A stretch of DNA of 64,000 bases from Denitrobaculum tricleocarpae (GTDB taxonomy: Bacteria > Pseudomonadota > Alphaproteobacteria > Kiloniellales > Kiloniellaceae), in NCBI RefSeq assembly GCF_007004665.1, contig NZ_ML660052.1, positions 620,001 to 684,000 of the forward strand, written 5' to 3'. Below the pieces are notes generated by a model that made no database searches, was not told the origin of the DNA, and worked only from the letters and a program-made list of their open reading frames with translations. The translations under genes were made by a program, and so were the position numbers. Positions 34,068-42,899 of the stretch are shown piece after piece (positions within the stretch are counted from its first letter, which is position 1; each line of letters starts with the position of its first letter).

Positions 34068-36248
34068 TTATCCCAGGGTGTTGAAATGATCGTATATTTT
34101 TCGTGCTACGGCTTTGTTAATGCCCTCGACTCCCTCTAAATCCGAGAGCCCGGCGCGGGATACGGCACCTGCGCTGCCGAAATGAAGCAGCAGGGCCTTT
34201 TTCCGTTTGGCACCGATGCCCGGTACATCGTCCAGAACCGAGCGCAAACGGCTCTTGGAGCGTCCTTTGCGATGGGTTTCGATCGCGAAGCGGTGCGCTT
34301 CGTCCCGTAATCGTTGAATGAAGTAGAGAACCGGATCCCGCGGGCCAAGCATGAAGGAGGGTTTGTCGGGCACGAAGATGCGCTCCCGGCCGGCGTTGCG
34401 GTCCGGACCCTTGGCGACCGCGGCGATCGCGAGATCGTCAATCCCGAGTTCTTCCAGAACCTCCAGACCCACTGTAAGTTGACCCTTGCCGCCATCGAGC
34501 AGAATGAGATCGGGCCATTGCCCGCTTCGCCGCTCCGGATCCTCTTTCAAAGCGCGTGAGAGCCGGCGATGCAGGACCTCGCGCATCATAGCGTAGTCAT
34601 CGCCGGGGGTGAAAGCCTCGTCGTTGGCCGCGGCGCCATCGACGGCCTGGTCGGGTTTTTCTCTCGTGGGCGAATTGACCGCGCCCCGGATTGCGAACTT
34701 TCGGTACGAGGATTTGAGGAAGCCATCAAGACCGGCGACGATCATGCCGCCGTAGGCATTGGAACCTTGTATGTGGCTGTTGTCGTAGACCTCGATCCGC
34801 TCCGGGGCCGAATCGAGCCCCAAAGCTTCGGCCAGTCCTTCCAGTAGCCGTCTTTGACTGCTGCTCTCCGCAAGACGGCGCGCCAGAGCCTGCCGCGCGT
34901 TCTGCAGGGCGTTCTCGATAATCTTGCGTTTGTCGCCGCGTTGGGGCGTCGCGATCTCCACACGGTGCTCCGACCGGAACGACAAGGCCTCGCTCAGCAG
35001 ATCGAGATCTGCAGGTTTATGGCTGGTCAGAATCAGTTTGGGGATCGGTTTGTTGTCGTAAAACTGTGACAGGAAAGACGACAGGACACTGTCGATTTCA
35101 AGAGTCTTGTCGTGGCTCGGAAAATACGCCCGGTTGCCGTAGTTCCGGCCCGCGCGAAAGAAGAAGACCTGAATGCAGATCTGACCTGCGTCGGCATGGG
35201 CGGCGAAGATGTCCGCGTTGTCGATGCCCGCGACATTCACATCCTGGCGCGACTGAATATGGGCCAGAGCGCGGATCCGGTCGCGATACTCCGCGGCAAC
35301 CTCGAAATCCATCGCTTCCGATGCCGCCTCCATCTGCCTGACCAGGTCCTGCTGAACGCGCTGCGACCGTCCGGACAGAAACGCACGCGCCTGCTCGACA
35401 AGCTCGCTGTAGGCCTCCGGTGAGATTCGATCGACACAGGGTGCGGAGCAGCGCTTGATTTGGTAGAGCAGGCAGGGACGCTTGCGGTTGTTGAAAACAC
35501 CGTCGCTGCAGGACCGCAACAGAAAGGCCTTCTCAAGCGCGGTGATGGTCATGTTCACGGCCGTGGCGTCGGCGAAGGGACCGAAATAGTCACCGTCACG
35601 GTTCTGAGCACCCCTGTGCTTGGTGATCTGCGCGGTTTCCTTGTCACCGGTAACCAGAATGTAGGGAAAGGATTTGTCGTCGCGCAGCAACACGTTGTAA
35701 CGCGGCATCAGGCGTTTGATGAGGTTGCTTTCCAACAGCAGCGCCTCGACTTCGGTATGGGTCGTGACGAACTCCATGGAGACAGTCTCGGAAACCATAC
35801 GCTTGAGCCGGTAGGGAAGTTTGCCAACACCGGTGTAGGAGTTGACGCGCTTTTTCAGATTCTTTGCTTTGCCGACGTAGAGCGCATCCCCCTCTTCAGA
35901 GAGCATGCGGTATACGCCGGGCGCACCGGGCAGAGTCTTGACCGCGTTTGCGATGACCTGAGCGCCCCTTTCCAGACGTGTAAGCTGATCCTCTTCGGGC
36001 GGGGCGGGTGCTGTCGCCGGCTCCGTCTCAGACTGGGAAACGGAAGCGGGCGGGACCGGTCCGGCATCACTTTGCGGTTGCTGGCTCTCGAGAGAGGCTG
36101 GTCCGTCTGGTCCGATCCACTTGGGCGATGCCTCGGACAGACCTGAAGACGTCGATTCCCGGTCAAGGCTGTCCTGGTTGGGCATAGCCGAGCGCTTGCC
36201 GCCCTGGGACGGGTCGTTACGTCTGCGCTTACCTGACGATCTCACCAT
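34068..36248 (-). CDS. uvrC: Excinuclease ABC subunit UvrC
   Basis: Makes the dual incisions of nucleotide excision repair with UvrA and UvrB. The GIY-YIG domain is near residues 105-180 ([20 protein letters not shown]). The UVR segment and RNase H-like C-terminal nuclease follow, with [17 protein letters not shown]. The tandem helix-hairpin-helix is [19 protein letters not shown]. The 726-residue length includes an unusual ~90-residue Pro/Ser/Glu-rich N-terminal extension; a shorter start at MPNQDS is possible. No LexA box was seen upstream. Confidence 0.95.
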   Translation of the reverse strand: MVRSSGKRRRNDPSQGGKRSAMPNQDSLDRESTSSGLSEASPKWIGPDGPASLESQQPQSDAGPVPPASVSQSETEPATAPAPPEEDQLTRLERGAQVIANAVKTLPGAPGVYRMLSEEGDALYVGKAKNLKKRVNSYTGVGKLPYRLKRMVSETVSMEFVTTHTEVEALLLESNLIKRLMPRYNVLLRDDKSFPYILVTGDKETAQITKHRGAQNRDGDYFGPFADATAVNMTITALEKAFLLRSCSDGVFNNRKRPCLLYQIKRCSAPCVDRISPEAYSELVEQARAFLSGRSQRVQQDLVRQMEAASEAMDFEVAAEYRDRIRALAHIQSRQDVNVAGIDNADIFAAHADAGQICIQVFFFRAGRNYGNRAYFPSHDKTLEIDSVLSSFLSQFYDNKPIPKLILTSHKPADLDLLSEALSFRSEHRVEIATPQRGDKRKIIENALQNARQALARRLAESSSQRRLLEGLAEALGLDSAPERIEVYDNSHIQGSNAYGGMIVAGLDGFLKSSYRKFAIRGAVNSPTREKPDQAVDGAAANDEAFTPGDDYAMMREVLHRRLSRALKEDPERRSGQWPDLILLDGGKGQLTVGLEVLEELGIDDLAIAAVAKGPDRNAGRERIFVPDKPSFMLGPRDPVLYFIQRLRDEAHRFAIETHRKGRSKSRLRSVLDDVPGIGAKRKKALLLHFGSAGAVSRAGLSDLEGVEGINKAVARKIYDHFNTLG

Positions 36249-36375
36249 AGCTTTGTCGTACCGCAGTCACTCTCCGGACTAGGCTTCCGCGCAACGCCGT
36301 TCTCGCATCACGCCGAAACCTCATAGTGGTCACAACACACCATGATCCAGATTGTGGTGCCGTGCGCCTCTGTCC

Positions 36376-36432
36376 CTAGTATCCCGGATCTGAAATTCAC
36401 TTCATTGAATTTCAGATTCAACGGGACACTAC
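36376..36432. repeat. Palindromic repeat unit 1 (CTAGTATCCCG family)
   Basis: The left arm CTAGTATCCCG plus ATCTGAAATTCA is mirrored by TGAATTTCAGAT, then a CGGGACACTAC arm, giving a near-complete hairpin of about 57 bp. It shares the CTAGTATCCCG-ATCTGAAATTC end with the copy at 59500-59560. Confidence 0.65.
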
Positions 36433-36442
36433 CTCATTGAAT

Positions 36443-36508
36443 CTAGTGTGATTCAGCCTCCAAAATTCGCCGCAAATTATGCGGCGAACTTCAGAAACAT
36501 CACACTAG
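36443..36508. repeat. Palindromic repeat unit 2 (CTAGTGTGAT family)
   Basis: 66 bp beginning CTAGTGTGAT and ending ATCACACTAG, with a central hairpin (TTCGCCGCA-AATTA-TGCGGCGAA). Its right end matches the other end of the 59500-59560 copy, so units 1 and 2 belong to one family. Confidence 0.65.
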
Positions 36509-36667
36509 TATCGCCTCTCACCGCTTGGCTTTAAAGATGATCGGGGCATAAAAAATCGGACCGGTGACCACATTCACTAAGATGACGATGTTGTGACAGC
36601 AATGTGTATCTGCTCATTCAGATGTCTACGGACAGATATTTTTGCCCTTCAAATGCCGTTAACCAAC

Positions 36668-36690
36668 ATATCCACGGAATCTGTGGATAA
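36668..36690. other. Facing DnaA-box-like pair
   Basis: TGTGGATAA at 36682-36690 is a perfect complement of the TTATCCACA consensus, facing a one-mismatch TATCCACG at 36669-36676. An AT-rich tract follows. Not enough boxes for an origin on this evidence. Confidence 0.3.
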
Positions 36691-37034
36691 CTCTGTGCGT
36701 ATATATAGCTTGCGAGGGGTTAGCCCTAGAGGAATCAAGCTCTTGCTTGCTATGCCTAAAAAATAGGCATAAAATTTTAAGCAATTGATTTATATAAATA
36801 AAAATGAAGTCAAGCGTAAAGAAACCTTAAAGAACGAAAAAACCTCATTGACTGCCTGCAGCTGAAAACCGGTCCTGAATAGGTTGTGTAAAACTTTCGA
36901 GACCCGAGCCGATAGATTACGTTTTCGCAATGGTTTATCGGGCGCTTTTGAGTCTTTACGATGACGTTAACGATTTGTGACATCGTCACATTGTGTGATC
37001 GATGAAAGCCACCAAACCAAGTCCCGCCGACGGG

Positions 37035-37457
37035 TCATTCGGACTTGCGTTGGCGTTCGATTTCGATTCCGATTCCGCCAACGTCGGGATAGCGGTCGAG
37101 TTTTTCAATCCTTACACGCGCAGAGATGACGCGTTTGTCGAAGAAGCAGGTTTCCAGAATCTGATCAGCAAGTGTTTCAAGCAGCCGGACGTTGTTCTCC
37201 AGACAGGTGCGGCGGATGCGCGATACCAGATGCCCGTAGTGGACCACTTCGGCGATTTCGTCATCGCTCGGCGCAGAGGGTTGAATGTCAATTTCAAAGT
37301 TGAGTCGCAGGCGTTGGCTACGCGCACGTTCCTCGTCGCTTAAACCGATCGAGCAGGTCAGCGTCATGTCACGTATCACGACGCGTTGTGTTGTCAGCGC
37401 CGTCTGAGCGAGTGGAGAGTCTTCAGACGTTGACTCTGAGTGTTTGGATGCGGACAT
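37035..37457 (-). CDS. folB: Dihydroneopterin aldolase
   Basis: Cleaves 7,8-dihydroneopterin to 6-hydroxymethyl-dihydropterin in folate synthesis. The 140-residue protein has the FolB tunnel-fold pattern: VVIRDMTLTCSIGLSDEE, QRLRLNFEIDIQP, then VVHYGHLVSRI and the catalytic Lys in RVRIEKLDRYPDV. The first ~25 residues are a Ser/Thr-rich extension. Downstream (80 bp) of a FolM-like reductase on the same strand, so a folate/pterin operon. Confidence 0.9.
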   Translation of the reverse strand: MSASKHSESTSEDSPLAQTALTTQRVVIRDMTLTCSIGLSDEERARSQRLRLNFEIDIQPSAPSDDEIAEVVHYGHLVSRIRRTCLENNVRLLETLADQILETCFFDKRVISARVRIEKLDRYPDVGGIGIEIERQRKSE

Positions 37458-37537
37458 GAGAGTCTCTTCGAATGCTGGTTTAGATTGATTTCGATCTGTG
37501 GATTCCGTCCGGGGGCGTGCGGCTTTATCGATTCGCG

Positions 37538-38365
37538 TCAGTCCAAAAACTGATGGTCCTGCGGTGCTTGCGCCCAGCCGAGATGTTCACCGCCATCAAG
37601 TGCAATCATCTGACCCGTCATGGACAGCGCTGAGATTATAAAACGCGCAGCGGCGCAGATTTCCTCCGGCGATGTGCCGATGCCCAACGGCATGGCCGCG
37701 CACTGTGCGTCGAAGTCTTCCTTGCTCTGTCTCGCGTTGGCAAGTGCCGGACCCGGACCGATGCCGTTCACCCTGATCCTCGGCGCCAGTTCCAGTGCCA
37801 GGGACTTTGTCATCGCCCAGAGGCCGGCCTTGGAGAGTGCGTAACTCAAGTACTGCGGCGTAGGATTCCAGACGCGCTGATCGATCATGTTGATGACAAC
37901 GCCGTTCAAGGGTGCCGGCGCCCCATCACGCGCCGGCTCGACCGCGTCTTTGAGGGCTTTCGCAAAACTCTGAGTGAGGACCAGCGGCGCCCGCAGATTG
38001 GGTTCGATGTGCTGATCCCAGCTTTCCCTGGACGCGGTCTCGATCGAATCGCGTTCGAAGGTCGAGGCGTTGTTAATGAGGCAACCCAACGGACCCACCG
38101 CCTCGACGACCGACGGGACCAGGGCTTGTACGTCGGCCTCCTGCGTCAGGTCTGCCTGAAATGCATGCGCCTTTCCACCCGTGGCAGCGATCTCTGCGAT
38201 CAGAGAATCGGCCTCTGCGCTCGAACTCCTGTAGTGGGCTGCCACGGTCCAACCTTGCGCGGCAAAGTCGAGTGCGAGCGCCCGTCCAATTCGCTTGGCT
38301 GCACCCGTGATCAATACACTGCGTGGATAGTTCGCGCGGTGTCTTTTTTGCTGCTGTTTGTTCAT
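37538..38365 (-). CDS. SDR family oxidoreductase (FolM-like pteridine reductase)
   Basis: A short-chain dehydrogenase (275 aa from ATG 38365). It has the Rossmann motif SVLITGAAKRIGRALALDFA, INNASTFERD, and the YxxxK site YLSYALSKAGLWAMTKSLAL. The TGAAKRIG form and location beside folB point to a FolM/pteridine-reductase-like enzyme reducing dihydropterins. That role is inferred from synteny and motif rather than certain. The frame is open to 38401, but the added leader is not conserved. Confidence 0.87.
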   Translation of the reverse strand: MNKQQQKRHRANYPRSVLITGAAKRIGRALALDFAAQGWTVAAHYRSSSAEADSLIAEIAATGGKAHAFQADLTQEADVQALVPSVVEAVGPLGCLINNASTFERDSIETASRESWDQHIEPNLRAPLVLTQSFAKALKDAVEPARDGAPAPLNGVVINMIDQRVWNPTPQYLSYALSKAGLWAMTKSLALELAPRIRVNGIGPGPALANARQSKEDFDAQCAAMPLGIGTSPEEICAAARFIISALSMTGQMIALDGGEHLGWAQAPQDHQFLD

Positions 38366-38510
38366 CGGCGCGAGCATGCAGAAGCAAAAGCCCGATGACA
38401 AGTTCCGCCGCGACCTAAACTGTAGGGTCTACGCCAAATGGAGTTTTTGAACTGTCCCATACAGGCGGTCGAACTTGAAGGTCTAACGCCTGTCGACTGG
38501 ATAACTGCCG

Positions 38511-39506
38511 CTACGCCACGACGGGAGGCAGGGTGAACTGATAGGTAATGTAAGCGCCGTACAACAATAAAAAGACAATACCGGAGAAGCGCCCGATCTG
38601 GCCGCAAATCATGATGATCGGAACCACCATCAGGGAAACCGCTGCCATGATCCAGGCATCGAAACTGAGGACCGCTGCGTCAACTTCAAAGGGAGTCACC
38701 ATGGCAAGGACGCCCAGAATCAGCAGAAGGTTGAAAAGATTCGATCCAAGGGCGTTGCCCAGAGCGACCTCGGTATGCCCGCGAATTGCAGCGGTGATAG
38801 AGGTCGCGAGCTCGGGAAGTGATGTGCCGAACGCGACCAGGGTCAGGCCTATGACGGTCTCCGACACGCCCGCAGCCCTGGCAATCTGGACAGCGCCACG
38901 GACGAGTAGCTCCGATCCCAACACCAGCCCGATGATGCCGCCGATGACAAGAGCGAGCGCGATGCCCAGAGACTTTGGCGCGCTCTCAATTTCTTCCGCA
39001 ACCTCGTCATCAAGGGCGCTCAGGCTGTCTTCGTCCTCGCCATCGTCGCCGTTCCGGACGGCATCGTTGCGATAGCTGTACCAGACATAGCCGATCAGGC
39101 AGGCGATCATCGCCACGCCGTGCAGGAAGGAGAGTTCGCCGTAATACGCAAAACTGACAAACAACAGGGTCGCGGCAAGAACGGCGATGCAATCGCGCAA
39201 AACAAGCTGAGGCTTGGTGACAATCGGGGAGATGACGGCGGCAACGCCGAGAATCAAAAGTATGTTGGCGATGTTGGATCCGACCACATTGCCGACACCG
39301 ATGTCCGTCACGTCTTCCAGACCGGCGGTCACCGTGACGACCAGCTCAGGCATCGATGTGGCGAAGGCCACCACGGTCAGGCCAATCAGCATTGGGGAGA
39401 GCCCCAGCCTGCTGGCCACACCGATTGCGCCACGCAGAAGGACTTCGCCACCGAATGCAAGGAGCAGAAGACCGGCGCCGGTCATTAAAAAAGCCAGGGG
39501 CGTCAC
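38511..39506 (-). CDS. Calcium/sodium antiporter (CaCA family)
   Basis: An inner-membrane K+-independent Ca2+/Na+ antiporter of the YrbG type (331 aa). The inverted-repeat topology is clear: alpha-1 repeat FATSMPELVVTVTA with VGSNIANILLILG, and alpha-2 repeat FGTSLPELATSITAA with LGSNLFNLLLILG. Between them is an acidic cytoplasmic loop (DDGEDEDSLSALDDEVAEE). About ten transmembrane segments. Separate transcription unit. Confidence 0.93.
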   Translation of the reverse strand: MTPLAFLMTGAGLLLLAFGGEVLLRGAIGVASRLGLSPMLIGLTVVAFATSMPELVVTVTAGLEDVTDIGVGNVVGSNIANILLILGVAAVISPIVTKPQLVLRDCIAVLAATLLFVSFAYYGELSFLHGVAMIACLIGYVWYSYRNDAVRNGDDGEDEDSLSALDDEVAEEIESAPKSLGIALALVIGGIIGLVLGSELLVRGAVQIARAAGVSETVIGLTLVAFGTSLPELATSITAAIRGHTEVALGNALGSNLFNLLLILGVLAMVTPFEVDAAVLSFDAWIMAAVSLMVVPIIMICGQIGRFSGIVFLLLYGAYITYQFTLPPVVA

Positions 39507-39834
39507 AGTGATCAGACCCTTTTTTCGCGCAAGATCTGGGAGCAGGCCGGAAGCAGGAACCCGCCGGTCGCGGCAGCTGTAGCAAAGGACATGGCAACCA
39601 ATCTGTTGTGCGCGGCGACGTCCAAGCTCGTGCGGTCAGGACGCTTCTCGTCGCGGTGTATATTCAGGTCAATCGTGGAATGGATAGCTAAATGCGTCTT
39701 CCCCCCGGAATTTTCAATATCTATCGGATTTCCGCGGCCATGGTAAACCTTTCTATTCGCGTTTTGGCACCAAGGGCGCGCTTTCTTGAGTCGGTAAAGG
39801 CAAAAACGTCACCCTTTTCGTCAGGGCTTGCGCT
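39507..39834. other. Non-coding gap between antiporter and msrB
   Basis: 328 bp containing the presumed antiporter promoter and the end of msrB. No repeat, ORF or structured RNA stands out. Confidence 0.35.
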
Positions 39835-40248
39835 TCACTCCGCAGCCTTGTCGTCCGCCTTTTTGAGGTTTAACGACGCCGAGTTCATACAGTAGCGCAG
39901 GCCGGTCGGAGCCGGTCCGTCCTCGAAAACGTGCCCCAGGTGAGCGTCGCAGCGTGCACAGAGGACCTCGGTGCGTTTCATCCAGAGTGTCCGGTCCACT
40001 TTAAGTGCGACCGCCTCTTCCGATACCGGCGCCCAAAAGGAAGGCCAGCCGGTGCCCGAATCGTACTTCTCCGCCGCGTTGAAGAGCGGCGTGTCGCAAC
40101 AGATGCAGGCGTAGGTGCCTGGGTTCTTGTCGTCGTGGTAGAGGTTTTGGAAGGGCCGTTCGGTTCCGGCCTGCCGTGTTACGTGATACTGCTCCGGGCT
40201 CAGCTGCGCGCGCCATTCGGCATCGGTCTTGACGATTTTTTCGCTCAT
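39835..40248 (-). CDS. msrB: Peptide-methionine (R)-S-oxide reductase MsrB
   Basis: Reduces methionine-R-sulfoxide in proteins. The 137-residue protein has two zinc CxxC pairs (CICCDTPLF and [11 protein letters not shown]), the GWPSFWAP motif, and the resolving/catalytic block RYCMNSASL with the catalytic Cys. ATG 40248 follows GAGAGGGA; the frame is open for 13 more codons. Probably cytosolic. MsrP at 55125 handles periplasmic sulfoxides, so both compartments are covered. Confidence 0.96.
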   Translation of the reverse strand: MSEKIVKTDAEWRAQLSPEQYHVTRQAGTERPFQNLYHDDKNPGTYACICCDTPLFNAAEKYDSGTGWPSFWAPVSEEAVALKVDRTLWMKRTEVLCARCDAHLGHVFEDGPAPTGLRYCMNSASLNLKKADDKAAE

Positions 40249-40772
40249 TCCCTCTCTCTCCTTCCGGGGTGCCCTTGCCGGAACCACCGGTCTTCCTCAG
40301 GCTTTGGTAGCCTTGCACACCGCTTTGCGACATGCCGGGTGCATGTTTGCATCACTGATGTGGTGACGGGAGTGCCGTTTGTCCCACTTTTATGTGGACT
40401 GGCATGACAGCATCATCAATTCGTGATTTCACTTATTGAATCGAACCTACAAGTGTTCGTTTCTCACTGGCCTTAAGTTAAGGGCTTGTTTGAAAAGCAA
40501 TAAAGAAACCAGCGATCTTTTTTTATCTCTCCGGAGAGACAAAAATCTAAGATTTGTGGCGTAAAATTCTACATCACAATTCCGTTATTTATTGATGCCG
40601 GGCCTTTATTAACCATATGTGAGAAAGGCCGGAGAAAACCTGCAGCTGTCAGCGCAGCTTTTCAGCCACGCGGAAAGCCTTGGCGGTGACAGCGGGATCG
40701 GGTGTCACACCGCCGGATCGGCTTGGTGCAGGACGAAATTCCATGAGAGGTGAAGTCGGATTGGAGGATGCT
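40249..40772. other. Non-coding region upstream of msrB and a secreted protein gene
   Basis: 524 bp between divergent genes, AT-rich around 40430-40620. Contains a perfect TCTCTCCGGAGAGA palindrome near 40530 flanked by T and A runs, and a TTAACCAT half-site near 40609 resembling a CtrA half-box. No convincing ORF. Confidence 0.4.
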
Positions 40773-41108
40773 ATGTCGAAAATCGGTAAAGCTTTGCAGG
40801 GGGCGTTGATGTCCGGGGCTGTGGCCGCCGCGCTCACGGCGGCCTCTGCTGTTACCGCGACGGCATCCGCCCAGACAATATCCTGTGGAGAGCGCGAGGC
40901 GATCCTGGAAACGCTGAAGGAGCGTTATCACGAGGGCCGCACGGCATTCGGGATCACGGCCGACGGCCGATTGCTGGAAGTCTTTTCCGGGCCGTCAGGA
41001 TCCTGGACACTGCTGATGACCCGGCCGGGCGGCCAAAGCTGCCTGATGTCGAGCGGCGAGGGCTGGCGGCACATCATAGAGGAGAAGCCGGAAGATCCGG
41101 TTGCCTGA
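40773..41108 (+). CDS. Small secreted protein of unknown function
   Basis: 111 residues from ATG 40773 after GGAGG. A typical signal peptide (ALMSGAVAAALTAASAVTATASAQ, cut after ASA or AQ) precedes an ~80-residue mature domain with two Cys (ISCGERE and QSCLMSS) that could form a disulfide. The motif TLLMTRPGGQSCLMSSGEGW recurs in small alphaproteobacterial periplasmic proteins I cannot name. Not linked to an operon; it is convergent with the PAS kinase gene. Confidence 0.75.
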   Translation: MSKIGKALQGALMSGAVAAALTAASAVTATASAQTISCGEREAILETLKERYHEGRTAFGITADGRLLEVFSGPSGSWTLLMTRPGGQSCLMSSGEGWRHIIEEKPEDPVA

Positions 41109-41146
41109 GTTCGGGAAGCGATGACCACCTGTGCAGATGGACGCTG

Positions 41147-42688
41147 TCAGGCGTGAATGACTCGTTCCCGGGGCAGAGAGACCGTCACACAGCTGCCTTC
41201 GCCGACACGGCTTTGGAAAGAGATGTCGCCGTCATGAAGTTGAATCAGGCTCTTTGCGATGTAGAGCCCGAGACCGGCGCCACGCTGCAGGCTGCTGTGC
41301 TCGGGCGCTGCCTGAGTGAAGGGTTTGAAGAGGTTTGGAATGATCTCCTCCGGGACGCCAATTCCCGTGTCGGAGATATTCAGCACCAGATAATCACTCG
41401 TCTCGTTCGGCTCTACCGCCAATGTGACCGTCCCGCCGCCCGGTGAAAACTTCACGGCATTGGATATCAGATTAAGCAAGACCTGCTTCAAACGTGTGTG
41501 GTCGGCGAAAAGCTGTGTGTTGCCGTCGAAGCCCTGACGGGTGATCTTGATGTTTTTACCCTTGCAGGCCGGTTCCAGGACGGTCGTGCACTCTTCAAAG
41601 ATCTCGCTGAGATTGACTTTGGATTCCTTGAGCTCCAGCCGTCCTGCCTCGATTCGGGAGGCATCTAGGAGGTCGGAGATCAGCGTAAAGAGATGAGAGC
41701 CACTCGCGCCGATGTCTCCAAGTATCTCGCTTTGTTTATCATTTAACGGACCGTATATCCCGTTGAGCAGAAGATCCGTAAAGCCGATGATCGCATTCAG
41801 GGGCGTCCTGAGTTCATGGCTCATGGTTGCGAGGAAATCGCTTTTCGCGTGGTTCGCCTGGATTGCCGCCAGCCGGGCTGTGTCGAGCTCATGGGTACGT
41901 TCCTGAACCCGCCTCTCGAGCGTTTGGTTGATGGTTTCGAGTTGCCGCTCGGCCCGTTTTCTCGCGGAAACGTCTTCCTCCGTGATGACGATCGAGCGAT
42001 CGCCGGTCATCGGGTCCTTGGCGATCCGGGCGTCCAGGTGGTGCCAGCGTGCGCCCTTTGACGTACGGACTCGAAAATCACCGCTGTGCCGATGACCCCG
42101 GCGGCAGGATTTCATCAGCGCCTCCGCCGCCTGGGGTTTGACGAAGCGTTGTTCAAGCGTTCCCGATGTCGTAGGCGTCGGCCCGTTGGAGAGATTGTAG
42201 GCAAAACTGGCAGCCGGATTCTGAGCCAGAAGCTCGCCGTCCAAAGAAAAAATACTGACCATCAAGGGGGTATAGCGGGCCGCCTCCAGAATGCGCAGGG
42301 CTTCAGGCTCCCGGCGCAGATCCAGCGGTGTCGTTGCCTCAATCAGGATCGCCGGAGAGCCTTCCTCGATAGTGACGGGTTTCATGTCCAGTACAACCGT
42401 CACAGGCTGACCCTTTGGGTAGAGTGTCCATGTCTCCATGACGGAGTCGCCGTCGATGGTGTTGTCCACGATCTGTCTCAGGCGCAGGCGGACAGTCTCG
42501 GAGTCGCTGGAGTAGTCCCGTCCAATCAACTCGTCGAGCGAAGCGGCGTCCCAGAACTTCAGCGCACTTTTGTTCGCCCACCACATCGCATGGCGCTCGA
42601 CATCGAACACCCAGATCGGGGTCCGGAGCGCGTCATACCGCCTGATAGCTTTGCGATCGTTAAAATGAGTGAGTTGTTGCACGTCCAA
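41147..42688 (-). CDS. PAS-domain sensor histidine kinase (soluble)
   Basis: 513 residues, no membrane helices. Two PAS-like modules occupy residues ~1-245 (RTPIWVFDVERHAMWWANKS and PLMVSIFSLDGELLAQNPAA). A coiled coil follows, then HisKA with FLATMSHELRTPLNAIIGFT, and HATPase_c with LISNAVKFSPGGG and GAGLGLYIAKSL. No receiver domain. A cognate regulator is not nearby, so it may phosphorylate a distant partner. Cytosolic redox, light or metabolite sensing via PAS is likely, but the signal is unknown. Confidence 0.92.
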   Translation of the reverse strand: MDVQQLTHFNDRKAIRRYDALRTPIWVFDVERHAMWWANKSALKFWDAASLDELIGRDYSSDSETVRLRLRQIVDNTIDGDSVMETWTLYPKGQPVTVVLDMKPVTIEEGSPAILIEATTPLDLRREPEALRILEAARYTPLMVSIFSLDGELLAQNPAASFAYNLSNGPTPTTSGTLEQRFVKPQAAEALMKSCRRGHRHSGDFRVRTSKGARWHHLDARIAKDPMTGDRSIVITEEDVSARKRAERQLETINQTLERRVQERTHELDTARLAAIQANHAKSDFLATMSHELRTPLNAIIGFTDLLLNGIYGPLNDKQSEILGDIGASGSHLFTLISDLLDASRIEAGRLELKESKVNLSEIFEECTTVLEPACKGKNIKITRQGFDGNTQLFADHTRLKQVLLNLISNAVKFSPGGGTVTLAVEPNETSDYLVLNISDTGIGVPEEIIPNLFKPFTQAAPEHSSLQRGAGLGLYIAKSLIQLHDGDISFQSRVGEGSCVTVSLPRERVIHA

Positions 42689-42899
42689 GTTTCCGGCGAA
42701 AAAAGCGCGAAGTTCCCGATTTTATGAAATGCTTGCCTGTCTCTAAATCCGTAGATACCCGTACGCGGATCAAGGCGCCGATGCCTACCCGAGGTTTAAT
42801 AGAGTAAGCGTTCCGGCATTGAAATGCCTTCGCGCGGTTTGTCTGAAGCGCTTTCAAGGATCCGTATGTGTACGATCTCGCGTTTGGTTTAAGGCTGAA

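Larger units (their letters stand above)
36249..37034. other. 786-bp non-coding region between uvrC and folB
   Basis: Holds two palindromic repeat units (36376-36432, 36443-36508), a facing pair of DnaA-like boxes (36668-36690), an AT-rich stretch (about 36740-36840) with a perfect TATGCCTA/TAGGCATA hairpin (36751-36771), and a TGTGAC-N3-GTCACA palindrome at 36976-36990. No ORF of note on either strand. The uvrC promoter should be at its left end. Confidence 0.6.

Noticed and set aside
36249..37034. Chromosomal replication origin
   Set aside because: Only one perfect and one near DnaA box were seen, and the neighbours (uvrC, folB) are not those of known alphaproteobacterial origins. Kept only as a low-confidence observation.
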